From Synergistaceae bacterium (GTDB taxonomy: Bacteria > Synergistota > Synergistia > Synergistales > Aminobacteriaceae), in contig JAFYBQ010000030.1 in assembly GCA_017540085.1 (NCBI GenBank), positions 62,001-126,000 on the forward strand: 64,000 nucleotides of DNA, written 5' to 3'. The position numbers were made by a program, and so were the translations under genes. The first letter of the stretch is position 1, and the number at the start of each line of letters is the position of its first letter. Positions 25,953-34,034 of the stretch are shown here, piece by piece. The notes beneath the pieces are model-generated. The model made no database searches. It was not told the DNA's origin and saw nothing but the letters and a program-made list of their open reading frames with translations.

Positions 25953-26010
25953 GATACTATGAGACCTCCTGTTGATGTAATTTTTGATTGTGTGAAAATT
26001 GGTTGACGAA

Positions 26011-26019
26011 ATTATAGCA
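26011..26019 (-). promoter_or_regulatory. Extended -10 promoter for tctC
   Basis: Minus-strand TGCTATAAT (extended -10 form) about 60 bases before the tctC start; no consensus -35. The same TGC-TATAAT form appears at the 59.87-kb divergent promoter. Confidence 0.5.
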
Positions 26020-26196
26020 TGATGAATTTTGTTATACTTTGCGTGATTTATGTATTTGGGAGGCTGAAATATTAATCCAGAAGATCGCCGACTTCATATA
26101 ATGTTGACGAATCATCAAAGGCCGCCTGAATTGTGATAATATATAGCGACATGTCAGCATTGTATTTTTCACCCGAAAGCAGAGGCTTAATCACAA

Positions 26197-27129
26197 ATGC
26201 AGGAAGTCAAAAAAGTAACCACTGAAGCCGGGACTAACGAATGGCAGCTAGTTGTGTTCGTTCTCGGAGATCAGTCTTTCGCAATCAACGTTGACAAGAC
26301 ACGGGAAATTCTGCGCTGGCCGGGAGTGCGCTCGATTCCTGACGCGCCTGTGGCGTTAATCGGAATAACATCTGTCCGCGGGGAGGTTCTCCCGATGGTA
26401 GACCTGAGAATATTCCTGGGCATTCCCCCTGTTACGCCTATGGAGCAGAGCAAAGTTATCATAGCGGAGTTCAACGAGGTGAAGTTAGGATTTGTCGTTG
26501 ACGCTGTAGAAAGGATATACCGCATAAAGTCAGAAGACCTTGACGCGAGCATGACGGGAAAATATTTAGGCGACTGGATACTCTACGTAATCAAGCGCGA
26601 CTCACGGAATGTATTGCTTCTCGACTATGAAGCCATCGTACAGACGATAAGCCCGCAGCTAGTCATTCAGCATTCGGGCGACCCAGGGAAGGCTGTCGCG
26701 ATGATGGAGGGAGTCGGACATCCAGGAGACTATCATATTATTGTCGCGGAGGACTCGCCGCTTATCCGAAAGCAGGTTGAGGACGCATTAATGGCAAGCG
26801 GCTTCACTGACCTTCATATTTGCCCGGATGGGAAAGTCGCCTATGACGCTATTGTCGGCGCGAATGAACACTGTGATTTGCTGATTACGGATGTCGAAAT
26901 GCCGCGGCTTGACGGACTCACGCTCACGAGGCGCATAAAGGAGAATCCCGAAACGAAATCTATCCCGATAATAGTCTTCTCGTCAATAATGGCCAACGAC
27001 ATAAAGAACAAGGCCGCCAGCGTCGGGGCAAATTATCAGGTAACAAAGCCGGAAATAACGCAGCTAGTTGAGTGCGTCGTGAAAGTAATCCGCGAGAAGC
27101 AGGACAAAGAATCGGAGGCAGCAAGCTGA
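26197..27129 (+). CDS. cheV: Chemotaxis coupling protein CheV (CheW domain plus receiver domain)
   Basis: A 310-residue two-domain protein. The CheW-like domain (about 12-160; WQLVVFVLGDQSFAIN, IPDAPVALIGITSVRGEVLPMVDLR) couples receptors to the CheA kinase. The receiver domain (about 180-305) has the phospho-acceptor Asp232 in LLITDVEMPRLDG, an acidic pair in VAEDSPL and Lys284 in VTKPEI. CheV adapts signalling gain when phosphorylated. No other chemotaxis gene is near. Unusually it is followed without gap by an unknown gene, rpoD and a channel gene. Only a weak ribosome site precedes ATG 26197; an extended -10 (TGTGATAAT) lies at about 26132. Confidence 0.93.
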   Translation: MQEVKKVTTEAGTNEWQLVVFVLGDQSFAINVDKTREILRWPGVRSIPDAPVALIGITSVRGEVLPMVDLRIFLGIPPVTPMEQSKVIIAEFNEVKLGFVVDAVERIYRIKSEDLDASMTGKYLGDWILYVIKRDSRNVLLLDYEAIVQTISPQLVIQHSGDPGKAVAMMEGVGHPGDYHIIVAEDSPLIRKQVEDALMASGFTDLHICPDGKVAYDAIVGANEHCDLLITDVEMPRLDGLTLTRRIKENPETKSIPIIVFSSIMANDIKNKAASVGANYQVTKPEITQLVECVVKVIREKQDKESEAAS

Positions 27130-27809
27130 TTTTACCTTTCTGGAACTCTGAACTATACGTAGAAATATCGCCGTGGTTTCCGTTCGGGAAGGACTATCAG
27201 CCCGTATCAGTCAATAGATTTTACGACTCAACCCTGAAGAGCATAGCAGGGTCATGTATTGATTTGGACAGCGAATTTTTCTTCATGGCCTCGCCGAAAA
27301 CGGGGTGTGTCGGCAATCTTCCGCGTGAAAATTTCTTCAGGTATCAGCCTGACGGGGCGTTTAATCTCGGCTTCCTGATGATACTGGGATATTCCGAGAA
27401 AGTCGAGCGTGCTGTGATATTGTCGCTGGGACTCCTCGGCCCTAAGAGCGGACTTAGCGCGGGTATTACGGCGTGTTCCATATGGCGCAGGGGAATATTC
27501 GAGGGTACTGCGAAAGTTATAGCTGTGGCGGGTGATGATCCGTTTTTTGACGGGAGCGCGTATCTTGAAGTTCTGTCGCGTGTTCTTAGTGATGTGAAGG
27601 GCTTTATAGGCTCGCCGGGGCAGTCATATTACGCTGAGAAATTCGGGTATGAGCGTTTTTTCATGAGCTGGGAGAACGACAGCCCGTATGACATAGCCGC
27701 AAGCCGGGTGATTTCGGAGTTTGAGCTTGACGGGACAAGGGAAATAGTCGGCGGCTCATCGCGTGAGGATTTTCCGCCGTTCATGGGAGCTTCAGTAAGC
27801 ATACAATGA
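27126..27809 (+). CDS. Conserved-looking protein of unknown function between cheV and rpoD, non-ATG start
   Basis: A protein of about 227 residues not recognised as a known family. It begins ILPFWNSELYVEISPWFPF, is soluble, has no signal peptide, and alternates hydrophobic strands with loops (GFLMILGYSEKVERAVILSL, KVIAVAGDDPFFD). GGAGG at 27114-27118 sits seven bases before CTG 27126, whose last two bases begin the cheV stop (CTGA), and ten before ATT 27129; no ATG or TTG lies nearby. The only GTG (27072) is 40 bases upstream of that site. A CTG or ATT start is therefore inferred. Tight placement between cheV and rpoD suggests co-expression but gives no clear role. Confidence 0.65.
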   Translation: MILPFWNSELYVEISPWFPFGKDYQPVSVNRFYDSTLKSIAGSCIDLDSEFFFMASPKTGCVGNLPRENFFRYQPDGAFNLGFLMILGYSEKVERAVILSLGLLGPKSGLSAGITACSIWRRGIFEGTAKVIAVAGDDPFFDGSAYLEVLSRVLSDVKGFIGSPGQSYYAEKFGYERFFMSWENDSPYDIAASRVISEFELDGTREIVGGSSREDFPPFMGASVSIQ

Positions 27810-27824
27810 GGGAGAGTGTGTAAT

Positions 27825-29042
27825 TTGGCCAAGAAGAAAGAGAATACAGCAGAGACAGAGACAAAGACAAAGAGCAGGAAAACCCCTAAGAGGCCGGGCA
27901 AAAATCCCGCTGAGGAAGAAAAACTCAAAGCCAATCCCGAATCAGCCGGGGAAATTTCCGGCGGGAAAAGCGGGGACGCAGTAGGGGATCTCTTAGACGA
28001 GGGAAGCGGACGCGGATATGTTACGCATGATGACATAGAGCGGCATATTCCTGTTGAGACTTGGGACGCAGACACGCTCGACAGGATATTCACGAACCTT
28101 CAGGAGATGGGCATTGATGTTGTCGACAAGTCCGAAATCGGGAAGATGCCCGCCCAGACTGATACACGCGAGGAATTTATCCCGACAGTAGACAGCGAGA
28201 TGGGAAAACTTGACGACATTCCGCTGACTGACCCTGTGAGGATGTACCTGCGCGAAATCGGAAAAGTGTCCCTGCTCACGGCCTCAGAGGAAGTAGAATT
28301 AGCGCAGAGGATGGAGAACGGAGACGTTGAGGCCAAGAAGAGACTCATTGACGCAAATTTGCGGCTTGTCGTGAGCATAGCGAAAAAATATATCGGGCGC
28401 GGAATGCTGTTTCTTGATTTGATTCAGGAGGGTAATTTAGGACTGATTCGCGCTGTTGAGAAATTCGACTACCGCAGGGGCTTCAAGTTCAGCACCTATG
28501 CTACATGGTGGATTAGGCAGGCCATAACGAGGGCGATTGCGGATCAGGCGCGGACGATTCGAGTCCCCGTCCACATGGTAGAGACGATAAACAAGATGGT
28601 GCGCGTGTCAAGATTGCTGGTCCAGGAATTGGGACGTGAGCCTTCAGACGAGGAAATAGCCGCGAAAATGGGTATTGAGCCTTCCCGTGTCGAGGAAATT
28701 CGGCGCATATCACAGTTACCCGTATCACTAGAGACACCCATAGGCGAGGAGGAAGACTCACAGCTCGGTGATTTCATTGAGGATCACGAGCTTCCGAGTC
28801 CTGACGAGGCCGCCGCGGGTCATTTGTTGCATGAACAGATAGAAGAAATGCTGTCGACTCTCTCAGACCGTGAAAGGGAGGTGCTTCACTTCCGTTTCGG
28901 GCTTGAAGACGGTCATTCGTACACGCTTGAGGAAGTCGGCAAAAAGTTCAACGTAACAAGAGAGAGAATCAGACAGATTGAGGCCAAAGCACTCCGCAAA
29001 TTACGACAGCCGAGCAAGAAGCTGAAAGATTTTCTCGACTGA
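27825..29042 (+). CDS. rpoD: Primary RNA polymerase sigma factor (sigma-70, RpoD)
   Basis: A protein of about 405 residues with the complete primary-sigma layout: Lys/Glu-rich N-terminus, a region 1.1-like segment (about 62-105), region 1.2 ([17 protein letters not shown]), region 2 ([40 protein letters not shown] with the -10-reading aromatic residues), region 3 ([10 protein letters not shown]) and region 4 ([20 protein letters not shown]). I chose TTG 27825, giving an AKKKEN start, because AGGGAG sits ten bases upstream; the GTG at 27816 overlaps the ribosome site. It directs housekeeping transcription. dnaG, its usual neighbour, is absent; here it follows cheV and an unknown gene. Confidence 0.96.
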   Translation: MAKKKENTAETETKTKSRKTPKRPGKNPAEEEKLKANPESAGEISGGKSGDAVGDLLDEGSGRGYVTHDDIERHIPVETWDADTLDRIFTNLQEMGIDVVDKSEIGKMPAQTDTREEFIPTVDSEMGKLDDIPLTDPVRMYLREIGKVSLLTASEEVELAQRMENGDVEAKKRLIDANLRLVVSIAKKYIGRGMLFLDLIQEGNLGLIRAVEKFDYRRGFKFSTYATWWIRQAITRAIADQARTIRVPVHMVETINKMVRVSRLLVQELGREPSDEEIAAKMGIEPSRVEEIRRISQLPVSLETPIGEEEDSQLGDFIEDHELPSPDEAAAGHLLHEQIEEMLSTLSDREREVLHFRFGLEDGHSYTLEEVGKKFNVTRERIRQIEAKALRKLRQPSKKLKDFLD

Positions 29043-29053
29043 GGGAGGCGGCA

Positions 29054-30139
29054 ATGTCTGCAAAAGGTTTCATTAAGACCGTAAAAGGTGCAAGGCGGGG
29101 AGTCTCACTCGCGCAGAAACTGCATTACAGGCTCGGCGCGGTATTGATGGTAATGGCCGGGCTTCTTTGCGGGAGTGCGTTTTTTGTGTGGTGGCTTGAG
29201 AAAGATTTTCGCGGGTCATACTTGGACTCGCTGTGGACGATAATGTTCACGCTCATAGGGCAGGGCGAATTTGCGTCATATCCTCACACATTCAGCGGAA
29301 AAATTATAGTGTTCGTGATTTCAATATTCGGCGTGGCGATTCTTGGAGTCGTTTTCGCCGAGGTTCTGCAAAGAATAATAAACAGCAAAATAAAGCAGCT
29401 AATAGGGGAGATGATGGGCATAAATACATGCAAGTTTGAAGGCCATGTGCTTGTCTGCGGATGGAACACGAAAGCGGCGTACATACTGCGGGAATTACTA
29501 GCGTCAGGCACACAGGCGGCATTAATCGCGAAAGAGAGACCCGACAACCTAGACAATAACGTGTTCTTCATACAGGGCAACCCTTCAGAGCGCGACACTC
29601 TCATACGCGGAGGAATACAGAAAGCACAGAGCGCGGTTATCCTGAAGGACCCGAATTTCGGCGAGGACGACTCACACTCAATACTAACGGCACTTGCAAT
29701 CGAGGACACAGCCCCGGACGTTTATACGGTAATGGAACTCTATAATCCCGACAATGAACGCTACGCAAGGTACGCCCATGTTGATGACATACTATATTCC
29801 GACAGCCTTGTGGCGAATATCACGGCCATGTGTACACAGAACGAGGGAATATCGCCCTTCATCCGGGATATTCTTTCTTCTGCTGACGAGGGGCATAGCT
29901 TTGCGGCGTTTGACGTTCCTGAAGATTACCGGGGCAGGACAATCCGCGACATGTTCGACTATCTCAGGAGCGAGGGCGGACTCCCTGTGGGCGTGATTAC
30001 TCCTCCTGCGGGAGCGGGGCATATTCCGTCGTCCGAATGGGTGTCGCAGGTCAACCCCCCGGAGAACATGACAATAACGCTTCCGATGAAGGTCGTGTGT
30101 ATTGTGAAAGACGCAGCAGGAAACTACAAGGGCAAGTAA
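29054..30139 (+). CDS. Two-TM ion channel with RCK/TrkA-N domain and atypical selectivity filter
   Basis: A 361-residue protein built like MthK-type K+ channels: membrane helix 1 (about 28-49), pore loop (55-77), helix 2 (82-106), then a cytoplasmic RCK domain (about 128-250; GHVLVCGWNTKAAYILREL Rossmann entry, VFFIQGNPSERDTL) and a C-terminal domain (about 285-361). The filter reads TLIGQGE (66-72) where K+ channels have T-x-G-Y-G-D; the Tyr is Gln. It may still pass K+ or have altered selectivity. It begins 11 bases after rpoD with GGGAGG upstream, so it is probably part of the cheV-rpoD transcript. Confidence 0.88.
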   Translation: MSAKGFIKTVKGARRGVSLAQKLHYRLGAVLMVMAGLLCGSAFFVWWLEKDFRGSYLDSLWTIMFTLIGQGEFASYPHTFSGKIIVFVISIFGVAILGVVFAEVLQRIINSKIKQLIGEMMGINTCKFEGHVLVCGWNTKAAYILRELLASGTQAALIAKERPDNLDNNVFFIQGNPSERDTLIRGGIQKAQSAVILKDPNFGEDDSHSILTALAIEDTAPDVYTVMELYNPDNERYARYAHVDDILYSDSLVANITAMCTQNEGISPFIRDILSSADEGHSFAAFDVPEDYRGRTIRDMFDYLRSEGGLPVGVITPPAGAGHIPSSEWVSQVNPPENMTITLPMKVVCIVKDAAGNYKGK

Positions 30140-30220
30140 AACGGCATTTCCGCAACCCTCCGCAAATTTTTCTGAGAATGCAGAAATTCTAGCAGACACA
30201 CGCAGATTTTTCACAAGCGC

Positions 30221-30256
30221 AAAAAAAAACAGACCGGGCAATTTCTCCCGGCCTGC
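30221..30256 (-). terminator. Rho-independent terminator after the aldehyde dehydrogenase gene
   Basis: Minus-strand CCGGG (30251-30247) and CCCGG (30238-30234) with flanking AGG/TCT pairs form the stem, followed by a nine-T run (30230-30222). Confidence 0.85.
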
Positions 30257-30276
30257 TGTGAATTTCGGACTGGCTA

Positions 30277-31758
30277 TTATTCCTCGTCCATTCCGTCCTG
30301 GTAGAACTCGCCGAAAAGCTCCTTCAGTGAGGGCATATCCTCAGGAATCGGACGCGCTACCCATGTCGTGTTCATGTAGTGCTTGAGGGTGATGTTCTCG
30401 CTGACGATGTTGCCGCCCCATGTGCCGCAGCCCATTGAGTTTGTCGGGGGCATTCCGTTTGTTGCGCTTCCTGCGTTGCCGCGGTTGTTCGGCTGGCGAA
30501 TCATGCAGCGTGATACGGGGGCGCACATTCCGAGACGGTGAATATGATCGTCATCGAACGAGTAGAGTCCGCATGAGTGTCCTTTTCCGCCGGACTTGTC
30601 GAAAATTTCCTGCATTATGTCGAGTGCGGTCTGGAACTCTCCGCCGTACTTGAAGAGCGTCAACAGTGTGGTAAGTTTCTCGGTGCTGAAGAAATGCTGC
30701 TTGCCGATGCACTTCTTGATGTCGTCAGCGTTGCGGATGGTGAAGCCTTCCTTCTGTCCGTTGTTGGGCACTGCGATAAATTTGCGGTCTGCGGGAATCT
30801 CAAATCCTGCTGCCTTTGCGAGTGCCTGCGCTGAAATCGCTACTGTGTCGGGAAGCCTGTGGCCGGTCTCGTCCCACATAACTTTCTTGATTGCCTCTGC
30901 CTGTTCCCATGTCGGAATATACGCGCCTTCCTTCACGAGTCCTTCTACGAAATTGTCATAGACATCCTCATGAACGATCAAATTTCCGTCGCATGAACAG
31001 CCTGAGCCGAAGTCAGCGCACTTTGAGATTCTCGTGTTCGTTGCGGCCTCGTATGCGCGCTCTTTCGTGTTGGCGGTGTTGTCAACGATTACTGTTGAGT
31101 TCCCCGCACCTGAGCCGTAAGCCGGAACGCCTGACGAATAAGCAGCCCTGACCATCGGACGGCCTCCCGTAGCGATTACGAGGTCTACCATCTTCATCAG
31201 TTCCTGCGTCAATGTGATGCTCGGCTCCTCAATGACCTGAATGATGTCAGCGGGCGCGCCTTCGCGGGCTAATACGTCGCGGATGATGTTGACGGTCTTG
31301 CAGGTTGTCTTCTTCGCTCTGGGATGAGGCGAGCAGATGAGAACGTCGCGGGCTTTGACGGCGTAAATTGCCTGCCCTGCGGGCGTTACACAGGGGTTTG
31401 TTGTGGGAACAAGGGTGGCAATGACTCCTACGGGCTTTGCGTACTTCACGAGTCCTTTTTCGGGAATCTCCTCGATGATTCCGACGCTCTTCTGTCTGAG
31501 GCAGTCGCGGAGAATCAGCTTCAGCTTGTTGCGCTTGTTGCGTTTGGTTACCTTGTCGCCGAGTCGTGTTTCGTCAACAGCTTCATCGCAGATCGGCCCC
31601 CAGACTTTGAGCGGGTAGAGCGCGGCGCAGATTGCGCGGGCGAGGCGGTCGACTCTTTCCTGGTCATATGTCGCGATAACTTCAGCGGCGGCTTTGGCCT
31701 TCTTCACCATTTCTTCAAGCATTGCGATTTCTTCAGGTGTTACTTCATGATGTGCCAT
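30277..31758 (-). CDS. CoA-acylating aldehyde dehydrogenase
   Basis: A 493-residue aldehyde dehydrogenase of the CoA-acylating branch (as in EutE/AdhE, succinate-semialdehyde and sulfoacetaldehyde dehydrogenases). It shows VGVIATLVPTTNPCVTPAG, PHPRAKKTTCKTV, an ATGGRPMVRAAYSSG nucleotide region and the catalytic Cys254 in GSGCSCDGNLIV. The general-base Glu of non-acylating enzymes is not evident, fitting a CoA-dependent mechanism with NAD+. It would convert an aldehyde plus CoA to acyl-CoA. The TPP enzyme upstream on the same strand could provide the aldehyde by decarboxylating a 2-oxoacid. The specific substrate cannot be read. No microcompartment shell genes or targeting peptide are evident. 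AAAGGAG precedes ATG 31758. Confidence 0.85.
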   Translation of the reverse strand: MAHHEVTPEEIAMLEEMVKKAKAAAEVIATYDQERVDRLARAICAALYPLKVWGPICDEAVDETRLGDKVTKRNKRNKLKLILRDCLRQKSVGIIEEIPEKGLVKYAKPVGVIATLVPTTNPCVTPAGQAIYAVKARDVLICSPHPRAKKTTCKTVNIIRDVLAREGAPADIIQVIEEPSITLTQELMKMVDLVIATGGRPMVRAAYSSGVPAYGSGAGNSTVIVDNTANTKERAYEAATNTRISKCADFGSGCSCDGNLIVHEDVYDNFVEGLVKEGAYIPTWEQAEAIKKVMWDETGHRLPDTVAISAQALAKAAGFEIPADRKFIAVPNNGQKEGFTIRNADDIKKCIGKQHFFSTEKLTTLLTLFKYGGEFQTALDIMQEIFDKSGGKGHSCGLYSFDDDHIHRLGMCAPVSRCMIRQPNNRGNAGSATNGMPPTNSMGCGTWGGNIVSENITLKHYMNTTWVARPIPEDMPSLKELFGEFYQDGMDEE

Positions 31759-31810
31759 TGTGTTTTTGCATTCTCCTTTTATTGTTGGTATTAATTTTAC
31801 TGCCCTGTTA

Positions 31811-31970
31811 CCCCTCTTCCGCTGACGCTCCCTCCTGTAAAGTTCACCCCCCTTCCGCTATCGCTCCCTCCCCCCTTGGCAGGGGGGAAGAGAGACTCTC
31901 CCGTGTTCTTGCCTCCCCTGCGCAAGGGGAGGTGTCAGCTTGCTGACGGAGGGGTCGCGGAGGGGTCAAC
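31811..31970. repeat. GC-run inverted-repeat element between the TPP enzyme and aldehyde dehydrogenase genes
   Basis: The 218-base gap holds several overlapping palindromes: CCCCCCTTGGCAGGGGGG near 31873-31890, CCTCCCCTGCGCAAGGGGAGG near 31913-31933, TCAGCTTGCTGA near 31936-31947, and repeated CCCTCCGC-type boxes. It resembles short dispersed repetitive elements and could fold into strong hairpins in the transcript joining the two genes. The 4752-4821 insertion in metH has the same G-run style but is not identical. Confidence 0.6.
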
Positions 31971-31976
31971 ACACGC

Positions 31977-33827
31977 TTATTTCGTGATGTGTGATTTCGC
32001 GTGACTCGGCGGAATGTATTTTCCGTTCGCGTCCTTCTTGACTAACTTGCCTTCCTTCACGAGGTCGCCAGGGGTATAGATGTCGTTGATGTTCCAGCAG
32101 CCGGGCGTAGGTACTGCGATATTCTCCATGATTGCCTCAACAAGGAAAGGCTTTCCGGCTTTGTTCGCCTCGACAGCTTTCTTCAGTGCGGGGCCTAACT
32201 CATCGGCGGAATTTACGCGGATTGAGTCGACTCCGTAACCCTCTGCGACTTTTGCCCAGTTCGGCGAATATGCTTCACCGTTCGGCGTGTGGAATTTCGT
32301 CCCGTACTGCGTGTGATAATTGGCGTTCTCAAGTCCTGCAATTGTCCCGAATGCCATATTGTTCATGACAAGCCATGTGCAGGCGATTCCCTCTTCAACA
32401 GCCGTAGCCATGCACGTAGGATTGACTCCGAATCCGCCATCACCGATTAACGCAACGCAGATTTTATCCGGGGCGGCTTTCTTTCCTCCGAGAACTGCTG
32501 AAGCTCCGAATCCCATTGTCGCGAGTCCTGATGAGTGATGTACGGTGCCGGGAATCGTTATGTCATACTGCTGTGCGACTCCGTTCTTGTTCCATCCCAC
32601 ATCGGTGAAGATTAATGCGTCTTCAGGGATTGCGCCTTTAAGCTCTTTGAGGATTCTCTGCGGGGTCATCGGGAATCTTCCGTCATTGGAGATTGCTACG
32701 TTGCTTGCTTTGAACTCCTCTTTTGCCTTTGCGATTTTCTCACGGAGTCCGGCGCGTTTGATTCCTTCCGGCTTGATTTCTTTTGCGGCTTCAAGAAGCT
32801 GTGCGAGGGCTAATTTCAGGTCTGCAATTGCTCCGATCTCAACGGGATAATTCCTGCCGATCTCTGTCGGGTCAATGTCGATCTGCATGAATTTTGTTGT
32901 TGACGGATCGAACGTTACGCCCTGATACCAGCTCGACGAGTCAGCCTCAGCGAAACGAGTCCCAAGCGCAAGAATCACATCAGCACCAAGCGTAAATTCA
33001 TGAGTGTGTGCCAGTCCCCAGAATCCCGTCTGACCTATCATTAACGGGTGAAGGTCGCTTACGCAGCCCTGTCCCATAAGTGTGCGAGAAATGGGAATGT
33101 CAAGAAATTCTGCGAGTGCTGCAAGTTCCGCCGATGCCTGAGCGAGAAGAACACCGCCACCGGCATGGATAACGGGTGCTTTTGCCTCAATGAGCCTCTT
33201 TGCGATTGCCTTAGCACATGCCGGGTCAAGCGCGGGCTTCACTGTTATGTGGCTGTCCTGATATGTGCGGGCGAAAAGATCCTCTTCAATTTCGCGGCTC
33301 CAAATGTCCATAGGCATATCGATTAACACCGGGCCGGGTCTGCCTGACTCCGCGAGCCTAAATGCCTTGTCGAGAATGTCCGGGAGGGCTTCTGCGTCAT
33401 CGACTCTCCAGCAGCGTTTGCACACTGGCTCAAGCAGTCTGTACTGTGTAGCATCGCCGTGCATGTTGACTTCCTGATGAGGGTGCTTGCCGTAATAGTA
33501 GCTCGGTACGTCTCCGGCGAATACGACCATCGGAATCGAATCGAATGCGGCATTTGCGACTCCTGTCAGCACGTTCGTGATTCCCGGCCCTAAGTGGCAC
33601 ATTACGACCGAGGCTTTGTGCGTGACTCTGGCGTAACCGTCAGCGGCTGTTGAGGCGACTGCTTCATGCCTGTTGGAGATGTAGCGCAGTTTTCCGCCCT
33701 TCTGTTCGTTGCGGTTGAGAGCGTCAAGCATTCCGATGACTGTATGACCGCAGAGGCCGAAAATGTACCTTACTTCCCGGCGTTCGAGGTAATCTACAAT
33801 GAGGTCTGCTACGAGTTTTTTGCTCAT
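31977..33827 (-). CDS. Thiamine-pyrophosphate enzyme of the acetolactate synthase-like family
   Basis: A 616-residue three-domain TPP enzyme. The N-terminal PYR domain has the catalytic Glu55 in SNRHEAVAST and ADGYARVT; the central Rossmann-like domain begins near KAPVIHAGGGVLLAQASAEL; the C-terminal domain has the TPP/Mg motif GDGGFGVNPT ending in MNN. The sequence is acetolactate-synthase-like overall, but the pairing with a CoA-acylating aldehyde dehydrogenase suggests a 2-oxoacid decarboxylase or aldehyde-forming lyase. No regulatory small subunit (IlvH) gene is adjacent, which argues against branched-chain synthesis. AAAGGAGG precedes ATG 33827. Substrate unknown. Confidence 0.82.
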   Translation of the reverse strand: MSKKLVADLIVDYLERREVRYIFGLCGHTVIGMLDALNRNEQKGGKLRYISNRHEAVASTAADGYARVTHKASVVMCHLGPGITNVLTGVANAAFDSIPMVVFAGDVPSYYYGKHPHQEVNMHGDATQYRLLEPVCKRCWRVDDAEALPDILDKAFRLAESGRPGPVLIDMPMDIWSREIEEDLFARTYQDSHITVKPALDPACAKAIAKRLIEAKAPVIHAGGGVLLAQASAELAALAEFLDIPISRTLMGQGCVSDLHPLMIGQTGFWGLAHTHEFTLGADVILALGTRFAEADSSSWYQGVTFDPSTTKFMQIDIDPTEIGRNYPVEIGAIADLKLALAQLLEAAKEIKPEGIKRAGLREKIAKAKEEFKASNVAISNDGRFPMTPQRILKELKGAIPEDALIFTDVGWNKNGVAQQYDITIPGTVHHSSGLATMGFGASAVLGGKKAAPDKICVALIGDGGFGVNPTCMATAVEEGIACTWLVMNNMAFGTIAGLENANYHTQYGTKFHTPNGEAYSPNWAKVAEGYGVDSIRVNSADELGPALKKAVEANKAGKPFLVEAIMENIAVPTPGCWNINDIYTPGDLVKEGKLVKKDANGKYIPPSHAKSHITK

Positions 33828-33907
33828 GCGTAAAACTTGCCTCCTTTAAGATTGATGATGATGATGAGAAATTTTCTAGTGAATTTTATTTTACTGGAAA
33901 CGAGGAT

Positions 33908-33936
33908 AATTTAATATAAATTCGCGGTTTCGTCAA
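33908..33936 (-). promoter_or_regulatory. Promoter of the TPP-enzyme gene
   Basis: Minus-strand TTGACG (33936-33931), 17 bases, then TAAATT (33913-33908; TTAAAT with a 16-base spacer). It leaves an 80-base leader containing a (CAT)n/ATG-like triplet run (33853-33866) with no clear structure. Confidence 0.5.
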
Positions 33937-33985
33937 TGAAAGATATACTGAACAAAAATTTTCCGTCAGCAATAATTTTCAGGCG

Positions 33986-33994
33986 TGATATTAT
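33986..33994 (+). promoter_or_regulatory. Extended -10 promoter of the flavin reductase gene
   Basis: TGATATTAT, an extended -10 element, 41 bases before ATG 34035; no consensus -35. Confidence 0.4.
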
Positions 33995-34034
33995 ATTCCC
34001 ATCCAAAAAATTTTAATGCAAAGAGGGATTCATC

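Noticed and set aside
31977-33827. TPP enzyme as the biosynthetic acetolactate synthase IlvB
   Set aside because: No ilvH or other branched-chain genes nearby and it is paired with an acylating aldehyde dehydrogenase; kept as family-level call only.
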